Assembly (NCBI GenBank): GCA_023055355.1
Contig: JALJCS010000001.1
Coordinates: forward strand, 75,185,381 to 75,249,380
Length of the DNA stretch: 64,000 bases
DNA from: Agelaius tricolor
Lineage: Eukaryota; Chordata; Aves; Passeriformes; Icteridae
Direction of reading: 5' to 3'
Shown: piece after piece, positions 1 through 13,900 of the stretch
How the letters are laid out: every line of letters starts with the position of its first letter
How positions within the stretch are numbered: the stretch's first letter is position 1
Translations under genes and position numbers: made by a program
The notes under the pieces: model-generated
Seen by the model: only the letters and a program-made list of their open reading frames with translations
Told to the model about the DNA's origin: nothing
The model's database searches: none

Positions 1-1614
1 GCCTCTATCTCTGCTTGACAGATCCAGTATTGCTCCTGGCATGGATTTAAACAGCTGTAATGTCAAGGATTTACAAAAATTCAAGCAGCAGAGTATAGCC
101 CAGGGCTTCAGCAAGTACAGTTTAAATGGTGTAATTAGGCATTTACTGAGATGTTTCTTGGTGTAAATTGTATTACCTGTTCTTCACACTTGCTTACAGC
201 CTTTGTTAGCAGAGACAAATGGTACCATCATAAGTCCTGTTGAAACATTCAACCTACTTTTAAGGCTGGGTTATTAATAAATTCCAGCATTTATTAGAAA
301 TGCCATTTTTAGACCTTTACATGGAAAAGGAGCTGTTTATTATGAACCACGTCCATTGCACCTCAAGTGTTTTTCAGGTATTGTGATGGTGTTCACAGGG
401 GTTCTTGGATGAGGGAAGTTTGTGTCGTCCTTTTTTCCCCTCTCACCCTGACCTTGGTACAGCTCTATTATATCAAGGTACAATATTCCTACTATTGTTG
501 AACCTCACTTCCTGAGAGACAAAAATCTGGATTCTCTCCCTCTGAAAGTGTGACTCACAGCAGGAAAACAAACCTTCACAGGAGGTCTACTCCTCCAGAA
601 TAGTTCCTCTTCTTCTCATTCTTGAGCTCAGGAAATTATATAATACAAACAAAACGTGTTTTAAAGGGGAAAGGGCAAACTTAGATTGAACAAATATCTT
701 TCCTGTTAGGATGCTCATGATGAAAACTGCAAATGTCTGTCACAGGCTGCCCTTCTGCCAAGGCTGTGCTTTCTTTCCTAGCCTGAATACTTTTCTCCTA
801 AAAAACAGCTTACCTGCTGTCTTACAACAGATGCTAAGAGTGAAGAAAGAAGCAAATAGCTGCAGTAGAAATGTAACTTTTAAAACTATTGCCAGTAGAT
901 ATTTATACAAAGAACTGGAGGTATGATTGAAGTTAATGTAAAGGAAACCACCTGTGGACCAGAAGTATTTAATTTCTGTCAACAGGGTACAAATAGTAAA
1001 TGGCTTTGGCTTCCAGCTTTGATGTTTACCAATACCTGACACTTACATATATAAAAGTGTGTGTTTATTCTTGCACATTGTCTTAATTTTCTTCCATCAA
1101 ACCTTTGAGAAGAACTGTCAGCATCATGAGCCCAAAGGCTGAGCAGCTGTGGCTGGGCACTGGGTGCCCAGGCCCTGCCCCAGCCCTGGCCAGGATGCCA
1201 ACATCACTCACTTTGGAATCCAGCCCCTCTGGAACAGCCACAGGGTGTTTATCACTTGTGACTAACCCACCCCAGTTCCCCCCTCTGTGCAATGAGTGCT
1301 GCTCTCTGTATCTGCAGAGTAAATCAAGAATAACTCAATCTCAGTTGTTGTGGCATCTAAAGAAACTAGAAAGGAAATCTGAGTTGTTTCAATTCTTTCT
1401 GTGCAATTTGTTCAGCTTTCCCTCCTTCAGAAAGGAGGGAAACATGCAGTGGCAAGTCTGACTGTGAATGTGTTTAGGGAGGGTGAATCTGTGGGTGTAA
1501 CTCTATCATCCAGTGTACCCAGGTTCACAAAACAGGCCCGTGAGCCTGAGAAAAAAGGGCATAGAAACAGAGAGACAAAGAGGGAATAGATGACAGAGGG
1601 GAGAGAGTGAAGAG
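1..1614. other. Intergenic, no gene seen
   Basis: Unique-looking AT-rich DNA with only short chance ORFs. I found no splice-bounded coding segment or recognisable repeat before the microsatellite. Confidence 0.5.
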
Positions 1615-1740
1615 GGAAGGAAGGAAGGAAGGAAGGAAGGAAGGAAGGAAGGAAGGAAGGAAGGAAGGAAGGAAGGAAGGAAGGAAGGAAGGAAGGAAGG
1701 AAGGAAGGAAGGAAGGAAGGAAGGAAGGAGGAAAGGAAGG
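1615..1740. repeat. (GGAA)n microsatellite
   Basis: A perfect tetranucleotide GGAA array runs to about 1729 (about 28 units), then an imperfect purine tail to 1740. The purine-only strand extends from about 1590 with GA-rich sequence. The FLPS-repeat ORFs on the other strand are translations of this array. Confidence 0.97.
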
Positions 1741-4510
1741 ACATACATCCATGTTGTTTTAAAATTATAACTTTCGTCATAGTCAAATTTTCATTACTGA
1801 GTCAATATATGAAATTTACCATTAAAAATGTACTTAAGGAGAGTAACACAGCAAATACCATAAGGATGGAAATATAACCACAGCAATAAACTAAAATGGC
1901 TCAAGGCATACCAGCTCTGCATACTAGCACCAAACAACTCTCCATCCTCAAATATCAAGAGACAATATCAAGCCAAAGAATATCTCAGAGAAGTTTTTCT
2001 CCTTAACTGTTCAAATCTATATCTGACCTCTGCTGGCCAGGTTTCTCCATGATGCATTTGCAGAACACCCCATGTCGGCTTCCCAGGAATGGCTGAGGCT
2101 GGGAGGGGATGTTTTGCATGTGGCTATTTTGATTCTTCTCTCAGCAGAGTTTTTAGGCAGCTGGGCAATCCGACCACTGTTTCTAACAGTTTCCAAAGGC
2201 TGGGCAGACAGCGGTGCTGCGGCAGATAGCATTGGGCAGGGTGAGGTGTGCGGCTGCTCTCCCGACAGGTACCCGGCAGCGTGACCTCGTTTCGCCTGGG
2301 AACTCCCCGGGTCAGGTTTCCCACGGGCCAGCGCACCTTCACTGCCACCCAGCCAGGGACAGCTACGGCTCTGCTGACACAAAAATCCCACCCCTTGCTC
2401 ATAGAATGCTTTGTGGGCAGACTGTTATTAACACGGATTTTCATGCTCATGATCTTGCTGTGTTTCTATAAAATATGATTGACTTTCCTTGCTCATTTTA
2501 AACTTTTAGGAAGTGCAGAGAGAATGTGACTGCATGGGAACATGCTGGACTGGCCCAAAGCTGGGTGAGTTCTCCTCTCTGGCTGCAAACCTGCATCTGA
2601 GACGCATGTGACAGGCAGGTGATTGGTTTAATACATCACTGAGAGGCATTCACACACAGGGTGTGCTACAGGGACCTGGGGGAGCACAAGCAGACCACAG
2701 TGTGATGCATATTGCAGAGGCACAAGTCTCCACAAACATCCCAGCCTCGTGCTCAGCCCTCAACAAGAGCCATGGCCTTGTTGGGGAAGCATCCCCCCTC
2801 CCAAGTGCTGCAGGGAGCATCCCAGCTCCTCAGGAATAATAACCATTTAATTCCATGTGTCCATCTGACAATGATGGATCCATGAACATTAATCACAGGT
2901 AGCCTCTAAAAGTAGCTTCAGACACAAACTGTAGTGTTCCTCAGAATTACCAACTCCTGTTTTAATGGCAGAGTTTGTGAGCTCTTGAGCTTTAATATAA
3001 AGTGTATCGTGCACAGGAACTGGGTGCTCTGTGTGGACTTAAATGTACTTTCTTCTTTTGTGCATTAATATGTTGGTTTCACTCTGTAATCCTCAGCTGG
3101 CCACAAAACTCTGTTGCCTTCTAGATGCTTGTCCCCTGTTAATGAGCCCACAAGACCGATTTCTTGGTCTTATGACATCAATGTGACCTCATATTTACAT
3201 GGAAAAATCAGTGGCTGAAAGTATTAGAGCAAGTCAAATCCTGAAATCCTTTCCCAAGCAGAAACCTCATCAAAATCAGTAGGGCCAAAGATGTAAGAAT
3301 TGCTCATGTAAACGTTTCAGGGCTGTTCTTTCAATCTACATATCTAAAAAATACCCACTAAAATGCGTCAGATCAGTTTGCTTTGTATCTTTTCTTGCTA
3401 ACTTGAAAAATGCCTTGATGATTGCACAATCACAGTCCTTCAAAGAATAGCTCTGATTTGACTCAAAAAAAAACTTCATAATGCTGGCTTTGCCACACAG
3501 ACTACACTTGCCTTTGGGATGAATGGGGTACGTTCTGCCTATCAAGCCGAAATCCATGCAGCAGTGCTCAGATTTTAATGAACAAAAAATCTTTGCTGGA
3601 AAGACAGGTTAGACTTGATTTATTTTTTTCTTAAGAAGAGAAAATATTGTCAGTAGCAGTGGGAAGGAGTCAATCTGTATTCACTGGTTACAGCTGTTAT
3701 AAGATCTTGTATATGAAAAGCATTAGAACAGCACGGCTTTTACATTTTCCGAGGAAAATTTAGTTACAGATTCGTATTGATGAACAAATGCTATGAGCTC
3801 TTCCCACTCCTATTGACATTAAGGGGAATTTTGTCATTCATTTTCTAAGGAACAACTTTTGGTAATTCTCTTTATTCCATGCACAAAAATGCTAACTGAG
3901 CAGCACAGGGGTTTAACTTCAGAACACGCTTGTGGGACATTATAACACAGACAATGCAGAAAACCTGATTTTAAAGATATGTCTTAACAGAGACAGTGCT
4001 GCAGGACCAGGGAATGAGCCTATTGTATAGACAGCAGGCAGCCATGGAAATCAAGGACCGCAGACTGAATTGAAGTGAGTTCCTACTGTAAAGTAGGAGA
4101 GGATAATGTGATTCATGGATGTATGAACAAGGAAGTAGTGAGTAGGAGTGGGGAGCTGATTTTATCTCTCCTCACTGCTCTGGTAAGACTAATACTGGCA
4201 AAGTGCATAAAGTTCTGGTGCCTTGTGTTTTAATTGTAAAAGCTGGAGACAGGTCAGAGAGAGGATGAGAGAAAAATGTCTCTCTCTAGTGAAAGCCTGG
4301 AAGGAATCTCTCTGCTTACCTTATCAAAAAGATGGAGACATGACTTGATTAAAGCATACAAGTACCACCACAACAAGATAATACCATATGCAAAAGATCT
4401 TCTTCATCTAGTGGAGAGAGCATAGCAGGAATCAACGGCTGGAAGCTGAAGCCAAACAAATTCATACAAAGAAACCCAGGCATGCATTATTAATAGTAAG
4501 AGCAATTAAT
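1741..4510. other. Intergenic, no gene seen
   Basis: No coding exon recognised. A slightly GC-richer patch at 2.04-2.42 kb has open frames on both strands but no family match. Confidence 0.45.
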
Positions 4511-4720
4511 CCTGGGAACTACTTACCAAAAGTAGGGCTGGATTCTCTGTCTCTTGATGTTTTCAGATCAAGATTGGATGTCTTCCTAGTAGAGGTGCCC
4601 CAGGCAAACCCTTATGAAAGGGAAGCAAGGTGAGACATAATAGTCTGTGATACACCATCAGACCGGTTGACTAGATGATCCTGTTCTTACTACCCACTGG
4701 CTCTATTTCTGCTAGTAAAT
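4511..4720 (+). mobile_element. Ancient CR1-type LINE 3' fragment
   Basis: The stretch through GGATTCTCTGTCTCTTGATG, ATCAAGATTGGATGTCTTCC and GACTAGATGATCC resembles the 3' end of old amniote CR1 elements in sense orientation. It is heavily decayed and lacks a clear terminal repeat. Confidence 0.5.
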
Positions 4721-7700
4721 TAAAGTGTCAGGACCCAGGCCCAGACTCCAGAACATGCTATTTAATGCTATTAAATTGTTAGGACAGTCCTTCACGTGTT
4801 GTTGACCAGGGTCAGCTGGCCCTCTCCCAGACACACTTAGCACAGTTTGGGAACAAGCATAGTCCAAAGTTACAGGAAATTTGGACATGGGCACTCTATT
4901 TTGGAGAGGAAAGGAATATAGAAGTGGTATATGCTGACCAGACCACCCTTTGGCAAAATCCATTTTCACCTGTATTACTTGCAAAGATTTGATTTGGCTA
5001 CAGCAGCTCAAGGTTTGACACCAACCAAGAGAAACGTCTGTGAATCAAATATTCCAGAGCCGCCTCCAAGTAGGTGGAATGATGTTGACACACTCACAGC
5101 TTTGAAGAGCTCTAAAAGGGAAAAAGGAAGAATGTTTTGACATATTTTGAGTATTCAGAAAGGCTAATTGTTTCCTGAAGTAACTGACATTCCATAGGAG
5201 TAGTGTATTCCTGCCGGTCATGTCCATACTAGATGGAGACATTGAAGCAGTGCTTCCCACACAGCCCTGGCAATTAGGCAACATGGAGCCCGATGACTGG
5301 GATCTTTTAAATGTCAACACAGCTTCCTATTCCAGTGCTCACCCGGCCCTCATTAGCAGCACTGAGTTAATGTCTTTGTTGCTGCTGGTGATGATGTGCA
5401 GGGACACAAGTGCTACCCCTCCACGTCTGCTGTAATAGGAGAACAAGGAGTGCAAGTTTAGGATTTAGTATCTCATCTCAGGGGTCCCACAAGGATGCTC
5501 TTCACTATTTCTGAGTGCTAGAAGCATTTCTTGCCTCCTGAATATTAAACAGACACGAACCCTCAGGCTTTTTATAGAAGAAAAAATCCCACATGCTCTG
5601 GCTAAAGCTTTAGCAGGCTCTAAACAATTTCTACAGTGAAATTCCATCTACAATTAATTTTTTTCCAGCACTGTTGAACCTGGCAGCACAATAAATATTG
5701 TATGGGTCATAGAGACAGTTGGGCAGCAGTTGCTGAGCTACCACTGTGCACATCAGAGGCCCCTAATGCATTAGTTTGTCTACTGGGAGACATGGGACAA
5801 AGGACTGGAATTCTAGTAAGCCCCTATGTAAAAACTTCCAGATTTTATCCCTGTTTATAAATCAACTAACACAGAACCCCCAAGAGAAAACAAAATAGTA
5901 CTGCCACTTCTTTCTAGTGTAAGAAATGAAGGCAGAAAAAGCAGGTGCTTTAGGTCCGTGAGATGTACAAAGAGAACTGGAGGGCAGATTTCCATTCCAA
6001 GGCCTTTGTGCAGAGACACCAGGTAACTTTATGGTCCTGGATGCCTCCAAAAGAGATGTCTTGCTCCATGCTGAGTACTGAAATGCCATGTCTAACTTAG
6101 CAGACAGTACCTGAATGAAGGACCTTAGCATTAGTTCCCATAGCTCCCCAAATCACCCTTTTGCTTGGTGTGTATCAAAAAACTCTTGCCCAAGAAAACA
6201 GAGCTATTCTGTATCTCTCTGAGGCTCTCTGAAAGAGCTCCACAGCTGCAGCAAGGGAATGCAGAAAGACCCTTTTCAGTTCTCTTCTGCAAGCCTGAAG
6301 ATCCTATGCTGACAAGAAGGTCATCTAGCTCAGATCAAGGTTTATTATTTTTGTGAAACTCAGATCACTCAACACCTGGAGGCAATTTCCTAAGCACCTG
6401 CACTTTTACAGTATGAAGCCAAGGTGGGATGAAAGGGCAAACCCAGTCGACTCTCAGAAAATCTGGCACTCCTGGGCTTTGCAAGCTTGCCTTAGCTGAG
6501 TAAAGTTGCCATTTGCAGGATATCTGTGAAAAGCTTCTGGATTAAGTGAAACAACGCTGTGGTTGTGATTTTCACTTCATTATACAGAACACATTTATTT
6601 TAGAAAATTTCATTCACATTTCATGCTGGCCTTAAAATATTGTGTTGTCATAAAAGCTGGATATAACACTGACAAGCAGTGCTCAGAAAAGATGATACAA
6701 ATCCATGAGTGAGGTGTAGAGAGGCCCATGGTTTGGCCACCACTCATCCCAGGCCAGCTTGTGCTCCTGCAGTCCCAGCTCAGGCAGGGTTCAGGAGCTG
6801 AACCACTGCCAACAGGCATTTACAATGGGGCCACTCGGTTTTGGGGAGAAGGTTGCTTGCCTCTGTGGTCATGAGGAATGCCACAACTCTAGGCCATGGG
6901 GCAGAAAGGGTCCTAGAACTACTTTCTTGTTCACAGTGGTGACATCTTAGGATTTATCTTGCCAGGACATGGGAGGAAAGGAGCAAGTGAAGCTCTCTGA
7001 AGCAATTCAGACACCAGGACTTAGCAGAAAAAAGTAATTATTAAATTTATTACATTAAGTTTAGGTGTCTACACCTAAGTGTCAACAGATGAGGTAAAGA
7101 AGAAGTTGTTTTTATCACCTGAGACCTTCTTGGTACTTTCTCTGGCTTCTAGACAACAGTGCAAACATCTTTGGGATTGTGCTGTGTCAATTCCCACAGC
7201 ACCACATAAAACTCTTGTGCATCCCAGGACATGTGTCTGGTCAATGGAGCTGAGCCCACAGCCCCTCTTAATACAGAGTTGAAACCCACCCCAAACTTCC
7301 TAAGGATTGATTTTCAAACTTGTAATAAATGTCATCAATTTAAAAAGACAAAAAAATAATATATTGGTCTTTTAATTAAGATAATTGTAAAGATTGACAT
7401 GCTACTCTTAGTTGTTTTATTCAAAGCATAGAGGGGTATCACAGATATCAAGGGCTACCAGTGTGGATTTCCATACTTTGTATTAGTCTTTATTCCAATT
7501 CTAGGTACTGGAATTTTATCTGTGTGAGATTGCATTGTGTTTTCAGAGAAGGTCATGGGTGGATCAGGTCTCTGGATGGAGCACTGGTCTCTAGTGTTTT
7601 TAATATTTTTATAGACTGCAGAAAGGAAATGTGGGGATAAATTCCTAGGACATATCTATGCTGCTGCTGCCCCCTCTATGAAAGTGACAGCGAATTTCTC

Positions 7701-7940
7701 AGCCTGAGGATCTGCAGAGTGAGAACTTCCAATAGAGCAAACAAAGGGACAATTGTAAGAACAGAGTGGTTTGGCAAATAAATGAGTAGAGACTTCCTTG
7801 GGCACATTCAGAGTTGCCAGACTGAGCCTGAACACATGACCTAGCATCTGTCAGGACATGTCCATGTCCAGTTCTGTGAGGGACATGTCAGACAGGCCGA
7901 GATCTCAGAGATCTCCTCTGTGCTGTTGATGGTCTGCTGT
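4721..7940. other. Intergenic, no gene seen
   Basis: No exon, RNA gene or repeat could be supported here. ORFs are all under 100 codons with no recognisable domain. Confidence 0.45.
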
Positions 7941-7985
7941 GTCACAGGATCACAGAGTATCCCAGGCTGGAAGGGATCCATAGCT
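7941..7985 (-). mobile_element. Short CR1 3'-end fragment
   Basis: TCACAGGATCACAGAGTATC followed by CCAGGCTGGAAGGGATCC is the reverse complement of a CR1 3' terminus with its short terminal repeat. Only about 45 bases are recognisable. Confidence 0.6.
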
Positions 7986-9640
7986 GGGTTATAGGATATT
8001 TTGAGATTATGAGAGATCCTGAAAGCATCCCTCACCTCATTATTGTCATCCCATTTTTTGGGTTTTGTCTTCTACCTTCTGTAACATTTCAGCATGTGCT
8101 GCTAAGCTGGGTTCAATTTTGAACCACATGTCCTTGGAAACTGGAGCAACCTTGTCTCAACCATACATTCAGAAACTTGGGACACTAAATTCCTCTGTGC
8201 ACCTTGGATTAGGCAGTGTTTCACCAGTCACAACAGCAAGCTTTAAATGAACAGAACTTTATTAGAGGGAAGGCAACAGAAGGAAGCAAGAGTTGGGGAA
8301 ATCTGAATTAACACCCAGTCAGCCCTAGGCTTGCCCCTCAGCAGAGTTATAAAGCAATTAGCCTGGACTCTTCTTTCTGCTTGCAGCTGTGACAGCACAA
8401 AGGGACAGCACTGCCCTCCTGCCTGGTCCCATTCACCTTGAAACGTGTCTGTGCTCAGGGTATTACACTGGGGTGCCTGTTCAGGCCATTTCCAGGGCTC
8501 TGAGTATCCACGGACAATGTTCCCAGCCCTGCTGCTGGTGTCCCCATGGAATCATCATGCCAGGCAGGTGCTCCCAATTGCCCCTGACTGGTACCCAGTC
8601 ACCTCCAAGCCACGGGTTTTGCCACTGGGTGCTGTGGCTCATGCAGTACCAGCTCTTGCTTACAGCCAGGGACCTGCTCCCCTCTGCAGCCATCACTTGC
8701 TTGGGTCACCTCTGGGCCACCCACCCACAGCTCCCTCGAGAAGCTGGGGGTGCCTTTCCTCCAGGCTCTCCAATGGGGCTGGTGAACTCTACACCTTTTA
8801 CGACATCCAGGATCATGTTTACAAGACTCCTGAGTGCAGCGGTTCTCCTACCATGTGTTTTCACTGTACCAAGGCCAAAAATTGTAAAATTTTAGGTATT
8901 ACTATTGCAAGTGACAAAGATGGTTTCTGTGATACAATGATACATGGTCTGTAGATTGTAACTCTACCTAATGGCCAGAGGTGATGGGGGTGTAAGGAGG
9001 GATGATGTCCCTCTGCCCCCTGATGCCCAAGAAAAGGGATGTGTGCTCAAGTACAGGAGGACGAATGGCACAAAGGGAGGTAAGGAAAGAAAACACAGAG
9101 AACAGCAAGGGGGAAAAAAAGAGTGGGCAGAGCACATGATATGAAATGGGTCAAAAGAGCAGGTAGAGAGGCAGCCCATCTGAGACATGGTGTAGCCATT
9201 TCCTACTCATAATTCATTTTCCCTGAGGATACCCCAGTGCTTCACCTTCTTCCCCTACAAGTCTTTACTACTGGCACACTCTGACCCTGGGGCTGCAGGC
9301 CAGGACACCTCCTGCCTGGACAGCCACAATGGCGCTGGTGCTAGAGACATCCAAAAGAGCCTGGAAATACTCATTTCCACCCTCAGCATGTTTAGCACTG
9401 ATATTAGCCTTGAAGGTTCTTCTATCAAGCACAAAATACATCTGGTTCAGGTTTGCCAAGCGCTATTACAATCTATACTTGTATTTCTCCAAAACCTTCC
9501 TCCCGGGTCCCAGGATGTACTCTCCCCCTTATTACATGTTACAGAAACCCCATTCTGCATGGCACACACACGAAGTACGGGGTTAACCCAGCCCTTCACA
9601 GCACTCAGATTTTTGAAGAATAGCCCGTGGGCATTGTTTC
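7986..9640. other. Intergenic, no gene seen
   Basis: Two overlapping frames of about 168 codons (8.4-8.95 kb) are open but match no family I know. They overlap each other extensively in different frames and lack splice or promoter context. Confidence 0.4.
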
Positions 9641-10420
9641 TGTCTTTCGTGCGAGGCGCGGGGCCGGAGCGCTCCATGTGTGACACGGGACAAAGCTCAG
9701 GCTGCTGTGATACCCTCGGAGCGCTCCGTGTGTGACACGGGACAAAGCTCAGGCTGCTGTGATACCCTCGGAGCCGCAGCGGGGCTGTGGCAGGGCTGCT
9801 GGCCCAGCCCGGGAGCGGAGACACGGCGCTCTTGGCTTTGATAAGGGTGTGAGAGATGCTGGCACCAAGACACGGCGCTCTTGGCTTTGATAAGGGCGTG
9901 AGAGATGCTGGCCCCAAGCCGGCAGTGAGCGTCCCTCCCCTCCCAGTGCCCCCGAGCCGGGCTGCCCCGCTCCCGATGGGGCTGACTCATGGAGATACAA
10001 TAATCAAGGGAAACGAGAAATATTTGACATTCCTCACACCCTCTCACAGTCAAAAAAAAAAAAAAAAAAAAAATACACTAATCAAGGGAAATGTAAAATA
10101 TTTGACATTCCCCGCGCCCTGTCACAGCCAGAAATGCTCTGGGTTTCGTGCCCTGCGGGCACCTCACGCCGAATGTCCGCGTTCCTCGGAGCACGGAAGG
10201 GCCCGTGGTGTTTCAGGAGAAGGGAAATGCCTGGGCCGGGCCTGCCAAGGCCGGTGCAGGATGAGGAGGAGGAGAGGAGCCCTCAGCAGCCGGGGCTGGG
10301 CCGTGCCAAGGCCGGTGCGGGATGAGGAGGAGGAGAGGAGCCCTCAGCAGCCAGGGCTGGGCCAGGCCCGCCTTGCCTGGGGCCTGCCGCCAGCCCCACG
10401 GGCATCGGGATGGAGCGGCA
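9641..10420. repeat. GC-rich cluster of four two-copy tandem duplications
   Basis: Four adjacent doublets with unrelated units are visible: 52-bp unit (9665-9772), 49-bp unit (9822-9917), 78-bp unit including an A-run (9995-10130), and 61-bp unit (10244-10362). Copies differ by only a few bases, except that the A-run is present in one copy of the third unit. The patch is GC-rich with frequent CpG and contains an AP-1-type TGACTCA at 9983. It may be a promoter or regulatory island, but no transcript can be inferred. Confidence 0.85.
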
Positions 10421-13400
10421 GTGCCAACAGTGAAGAGTTGTGAGATGAAACGGAGACTTTCACTGTGGAAGAGTCCTGATTCACATAGAACAAAAGAAAA
10501 ACAAAAAATCAGTCTGCTGCCACATGCCTGGCTTGGCCCTGTTACAATTTACACGCGATTTTTGAGCAGCCCTCCCCGTGGCTGGCATCAGCCATTTTAT
10601 GCTTAAGTACAAATTAAAGGATGTCTTATCTTTGTTTTCCCATCGTCTGTCCTCTCTACAGCTGATCTTTATACATCCTTGCATTACAGGAAGGGGAAAA
10701 TACTCCCAAGAATTCACTTGTATTGTATCAAAGAGAATGTCTTTTAAAAACCACAAACCCTCCACCCTGCCCCTGTTCCCCCCTCCCTCCCTCAGGTGGA
10801 GATTTTGGGACCTTGCAATATCAAGTTTGGGCTCCTGTTTCAATGGAGTGTCTTCATGAAATAAATCTTACTGAAATCTGCTTCTCCATCACCAGAAGAG
10901 CCCTTCTGGATAAATCCCACCTCTCTCCCTCCTGTAAATGGCTGTGATGATCTCACTCACCTGGGCTGGATCTGCATGGTTTAAAGTTACCAACAATGTA
11001 CAGAAATAAAATTAGCTTTTTCACCATTTCTTTCTCAGATTCTCATCTCCTGGTTTCTCTTTCTTACCTACATAGGAGGAAAGAAAGTGAAAGCCTTTCT
11101 GCTTGTGAGACAATGAATTTCTCTTTTTAATTATGAGGGTGTTTTGCCATAAATGTGGTTTAACTTCTACCCAGGTTGTCTTCTGCTTCTCCCACTACTT
11201 CTCAAAGCCTTTAAAATATGTAATGTGTTATTGCTTCATGGGCTCATTGACTCCCACATTGTGCTGGAATATGCTCCCATGGGAATACTTATTAAGTCAA
11301 GCTTTTTAAAAATTAAAGGGGCTTTGAGCAATCCTTCTCCCTGCCAGTCCTGATGGCATTGCTGAGGACAGACAGGGCTGAGGCTGCCCCTCTGCCCCCT
11401 TACCACGGGGTCTAGGTGGTTTGAATCCCTGCCTCCCACAGCAAGGGTGCTTTTTGGACCAATTTCTTCATTTATCACCTCCGCAACAGCTGGTTCTATT
11501 GTTGAAATTTGAAAGGACATCACCCCACAAATGCCCCAGCAACTAGAGAGGGTTAAACGTTTCCTACAGAAACCTTCTCTATCTGAAAATGTTGGTTAAT
11601 ATGAACCAAACTTATTTTTTAGAGTATGTGTATCTGTTCTGGAGGGGGGGAAAAAGGAAGTGACTTTTTTGCTTAACACAGGAGAAAAATATTACACAAA
11701 GGTAACTAAGAGATCTTTGCCTAGACCAGGATTCCAATGTCCTCTCTACAAATAGCTGGACATGAGAATAGGGACTCGACTTTTCCTCTACAATCTATAT
11801 CTGAGTATGAAAACAACATTTCCTGTTTAGGCAAAGATTGAATAAACAGTTAGAAGATAAATTTTCCCTTAGGCTGAAGCGAGAAACAGGGTTTCTGGAG
11901 ATGAGAAATACTTCTGTTAATATCTAAGATATTTGTGATCTAAACCAACATGTCTCTTAGGGGAGATATAACTTAAACCTTCAAAGGCTTTTTTGGTAAA
12001 TTTAAGATAATTTTAAAATTCAAGATGGCTTTCTACAGTGAAAAGTAAAGGGGTTTGTTTAGCAAAAGCCAAGAAGGGATACCAAAGTAAGATTTCCAAA
12101 AAATATGTCTCCATTTTGAGGGTCAATATTTTTGGCCAAACTGAACCCAGATTTATAAGTAGATTTATTCTTTCTAAAGATGTTTTGATTTTGGTGGGGT
12201 TTTTTGTTTGTTTTGGAGTTTGGTGGGTTTTCTTTTTTTTTTTTTTCAGGAAGAAACATACTGTTTGTAAAACTAAATTTAGAAAGCTTCCATGTCCTCT
12301 CACTACATCTGGAATAAGGATTGTGACCATTTGGTTATGCTGAAGTAGGTGAAAGGCTGCTCCCCCACTCCTATTATTTTTTCATCTCAAAAAATAGTGG
12401 TTTTCCCCCATGGTGAAACAAGGAATCAGTTTTCTAGTTGGATTTCTTGCCAGGCTGTGACCTGTCTCCCAGCAGGATGAACTCCACTGCAAACCTTCTT
12501 TCTCATTTAATGCCTGGCCAAGGCATAGGGGCAGTTTTAAACAGGAAGACTGTCAGCAAACCCCTGTGCACTTTCCAGTCCTCTGGCATCTCACCGGACT
12601 AAAGAAAGAGATGGCAGAGGAATTATCTCAGGCAGTGGTGCAGTCTCTTGGCAACTAATTCCTGAGGGAAGCAAGAAAAAATTGTCCTCCCTCCAGGTGT
12701 GAGGCTCTTACTGTCCAAGGAAAAGAACAAAACTCTAAAGGCATTAGTTTTGGTGAGCTACGTGTAGGTAAAAACACATTTAATTTCTTGAGCTGGATAT
12801 CAGTTACACTATTGTGAGTAATATCAGCAGGATTACGGCGATTTTGCCACTCCTGCAGAGTCGGAGGACGGCAAACTGAAATCGCTGCCTTGATCTGCTC
12901 TGCCTGTTTGCTCTTGTTAAAAGGCTGGGGACTGGTTTTCAAGTGGGACAGGTTTTTGAGGGCTCATTGTCAACAGCTGTAAGTGCTTTCAGCACAGCTC
13001 ACACCCAAAGGCAGCTCAGCGAGCATTATTGTTTCTTCCCCTGGAAATGTACTGAGCGACGCCAGAGATGCAATTTTATGTAACGCAGTGATGTGCTACA
13101 GCATTCTGCAGGCAATTTAGGGGCCTTGTGATCTAGACCAGCATGAAGAGGCAAGGTTGCTTTAATAAATGCTCACTCCTGCCTCTATGGTATCATCAAA
13201 ACAAAAAGTTTTACATGACCTCCCCTTCAGGTGTGCTGGTTTTCAGTGGCAGTGGTGCACTGATGCACATGGGAACTCCAGCTTCACAGCCAAAGCACGT
13301 GCCACAAATTATTGCAAATTAATAAAATAATAAAAAAGTTTCAGTTTCCCCTATATTTGTAGGACCAAGGTTTAAAATGCCGTGCATTTTATTGTATCCT

Positions 13401-13900
13401 TAGATTTTACGACATTTCCTCCTGTGGGCAGAAACCTTAGACCCCCCAGATTAATATAATTAAATGAAAGTAAATGCCAAGGGAATAGGGGCTGCAATAT
13501 AAACTGCCTAAACTCTGACTCCTCAGTGGATACCTTGCTTTTATAAGAGCCAGCAAGTCAGAGTATGACCCTGGGTGCCCAGCCATTGCCTCCAGGCTGT
13601 CATGGGGAAAGCAAAGGCTCATCCTGCCACCTGCTAATTCTCGAAAGTGCACAGTGAAATACAACATCTGAAAGGGCAGGACTAAGCTTTACATCACTTT
13701 TTAATTCAATGGCTGGTTCATTGAAATGAGATTTACAAAGACATTATGCAATTTTGGAGCACACAGTCACCAGGGTTGTGTAATGAATATCTAACCTGCA
13801 GCCTGAGAGCCTTAACTGGGTGTAGATCATCTCATGACCATAGCTGGGAAGCAAACAGGGGCCATGCACCAACTGAGCTTGTAAAAATGTGTTGAAGTTT
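10421..13900. other. Intergenic, no gene seen
   Basis: AT-rich, with a T-rich low-complexity stretch near 12.18-12.25 kb. No exon or repeat family recognised. Confidence 0.45.

Noticed and set aside
1427..1786. ORFs encoding FLPS repeats on the minus strand
   Set aside because: They are direct translations of the GGAA microsatellite.
8389..8954. Two overlapping frames of about 168 codons
   Set aside because: Two frames are open at once with no domain, no splice sites and no promoter; this is typical of chance in stop-poor DNA.
9856..10443. 195-codon ORF
   Set aside because: It spans tandem duplications and an A-run, is low in complexity, and matches no family; openness is due to GC content.
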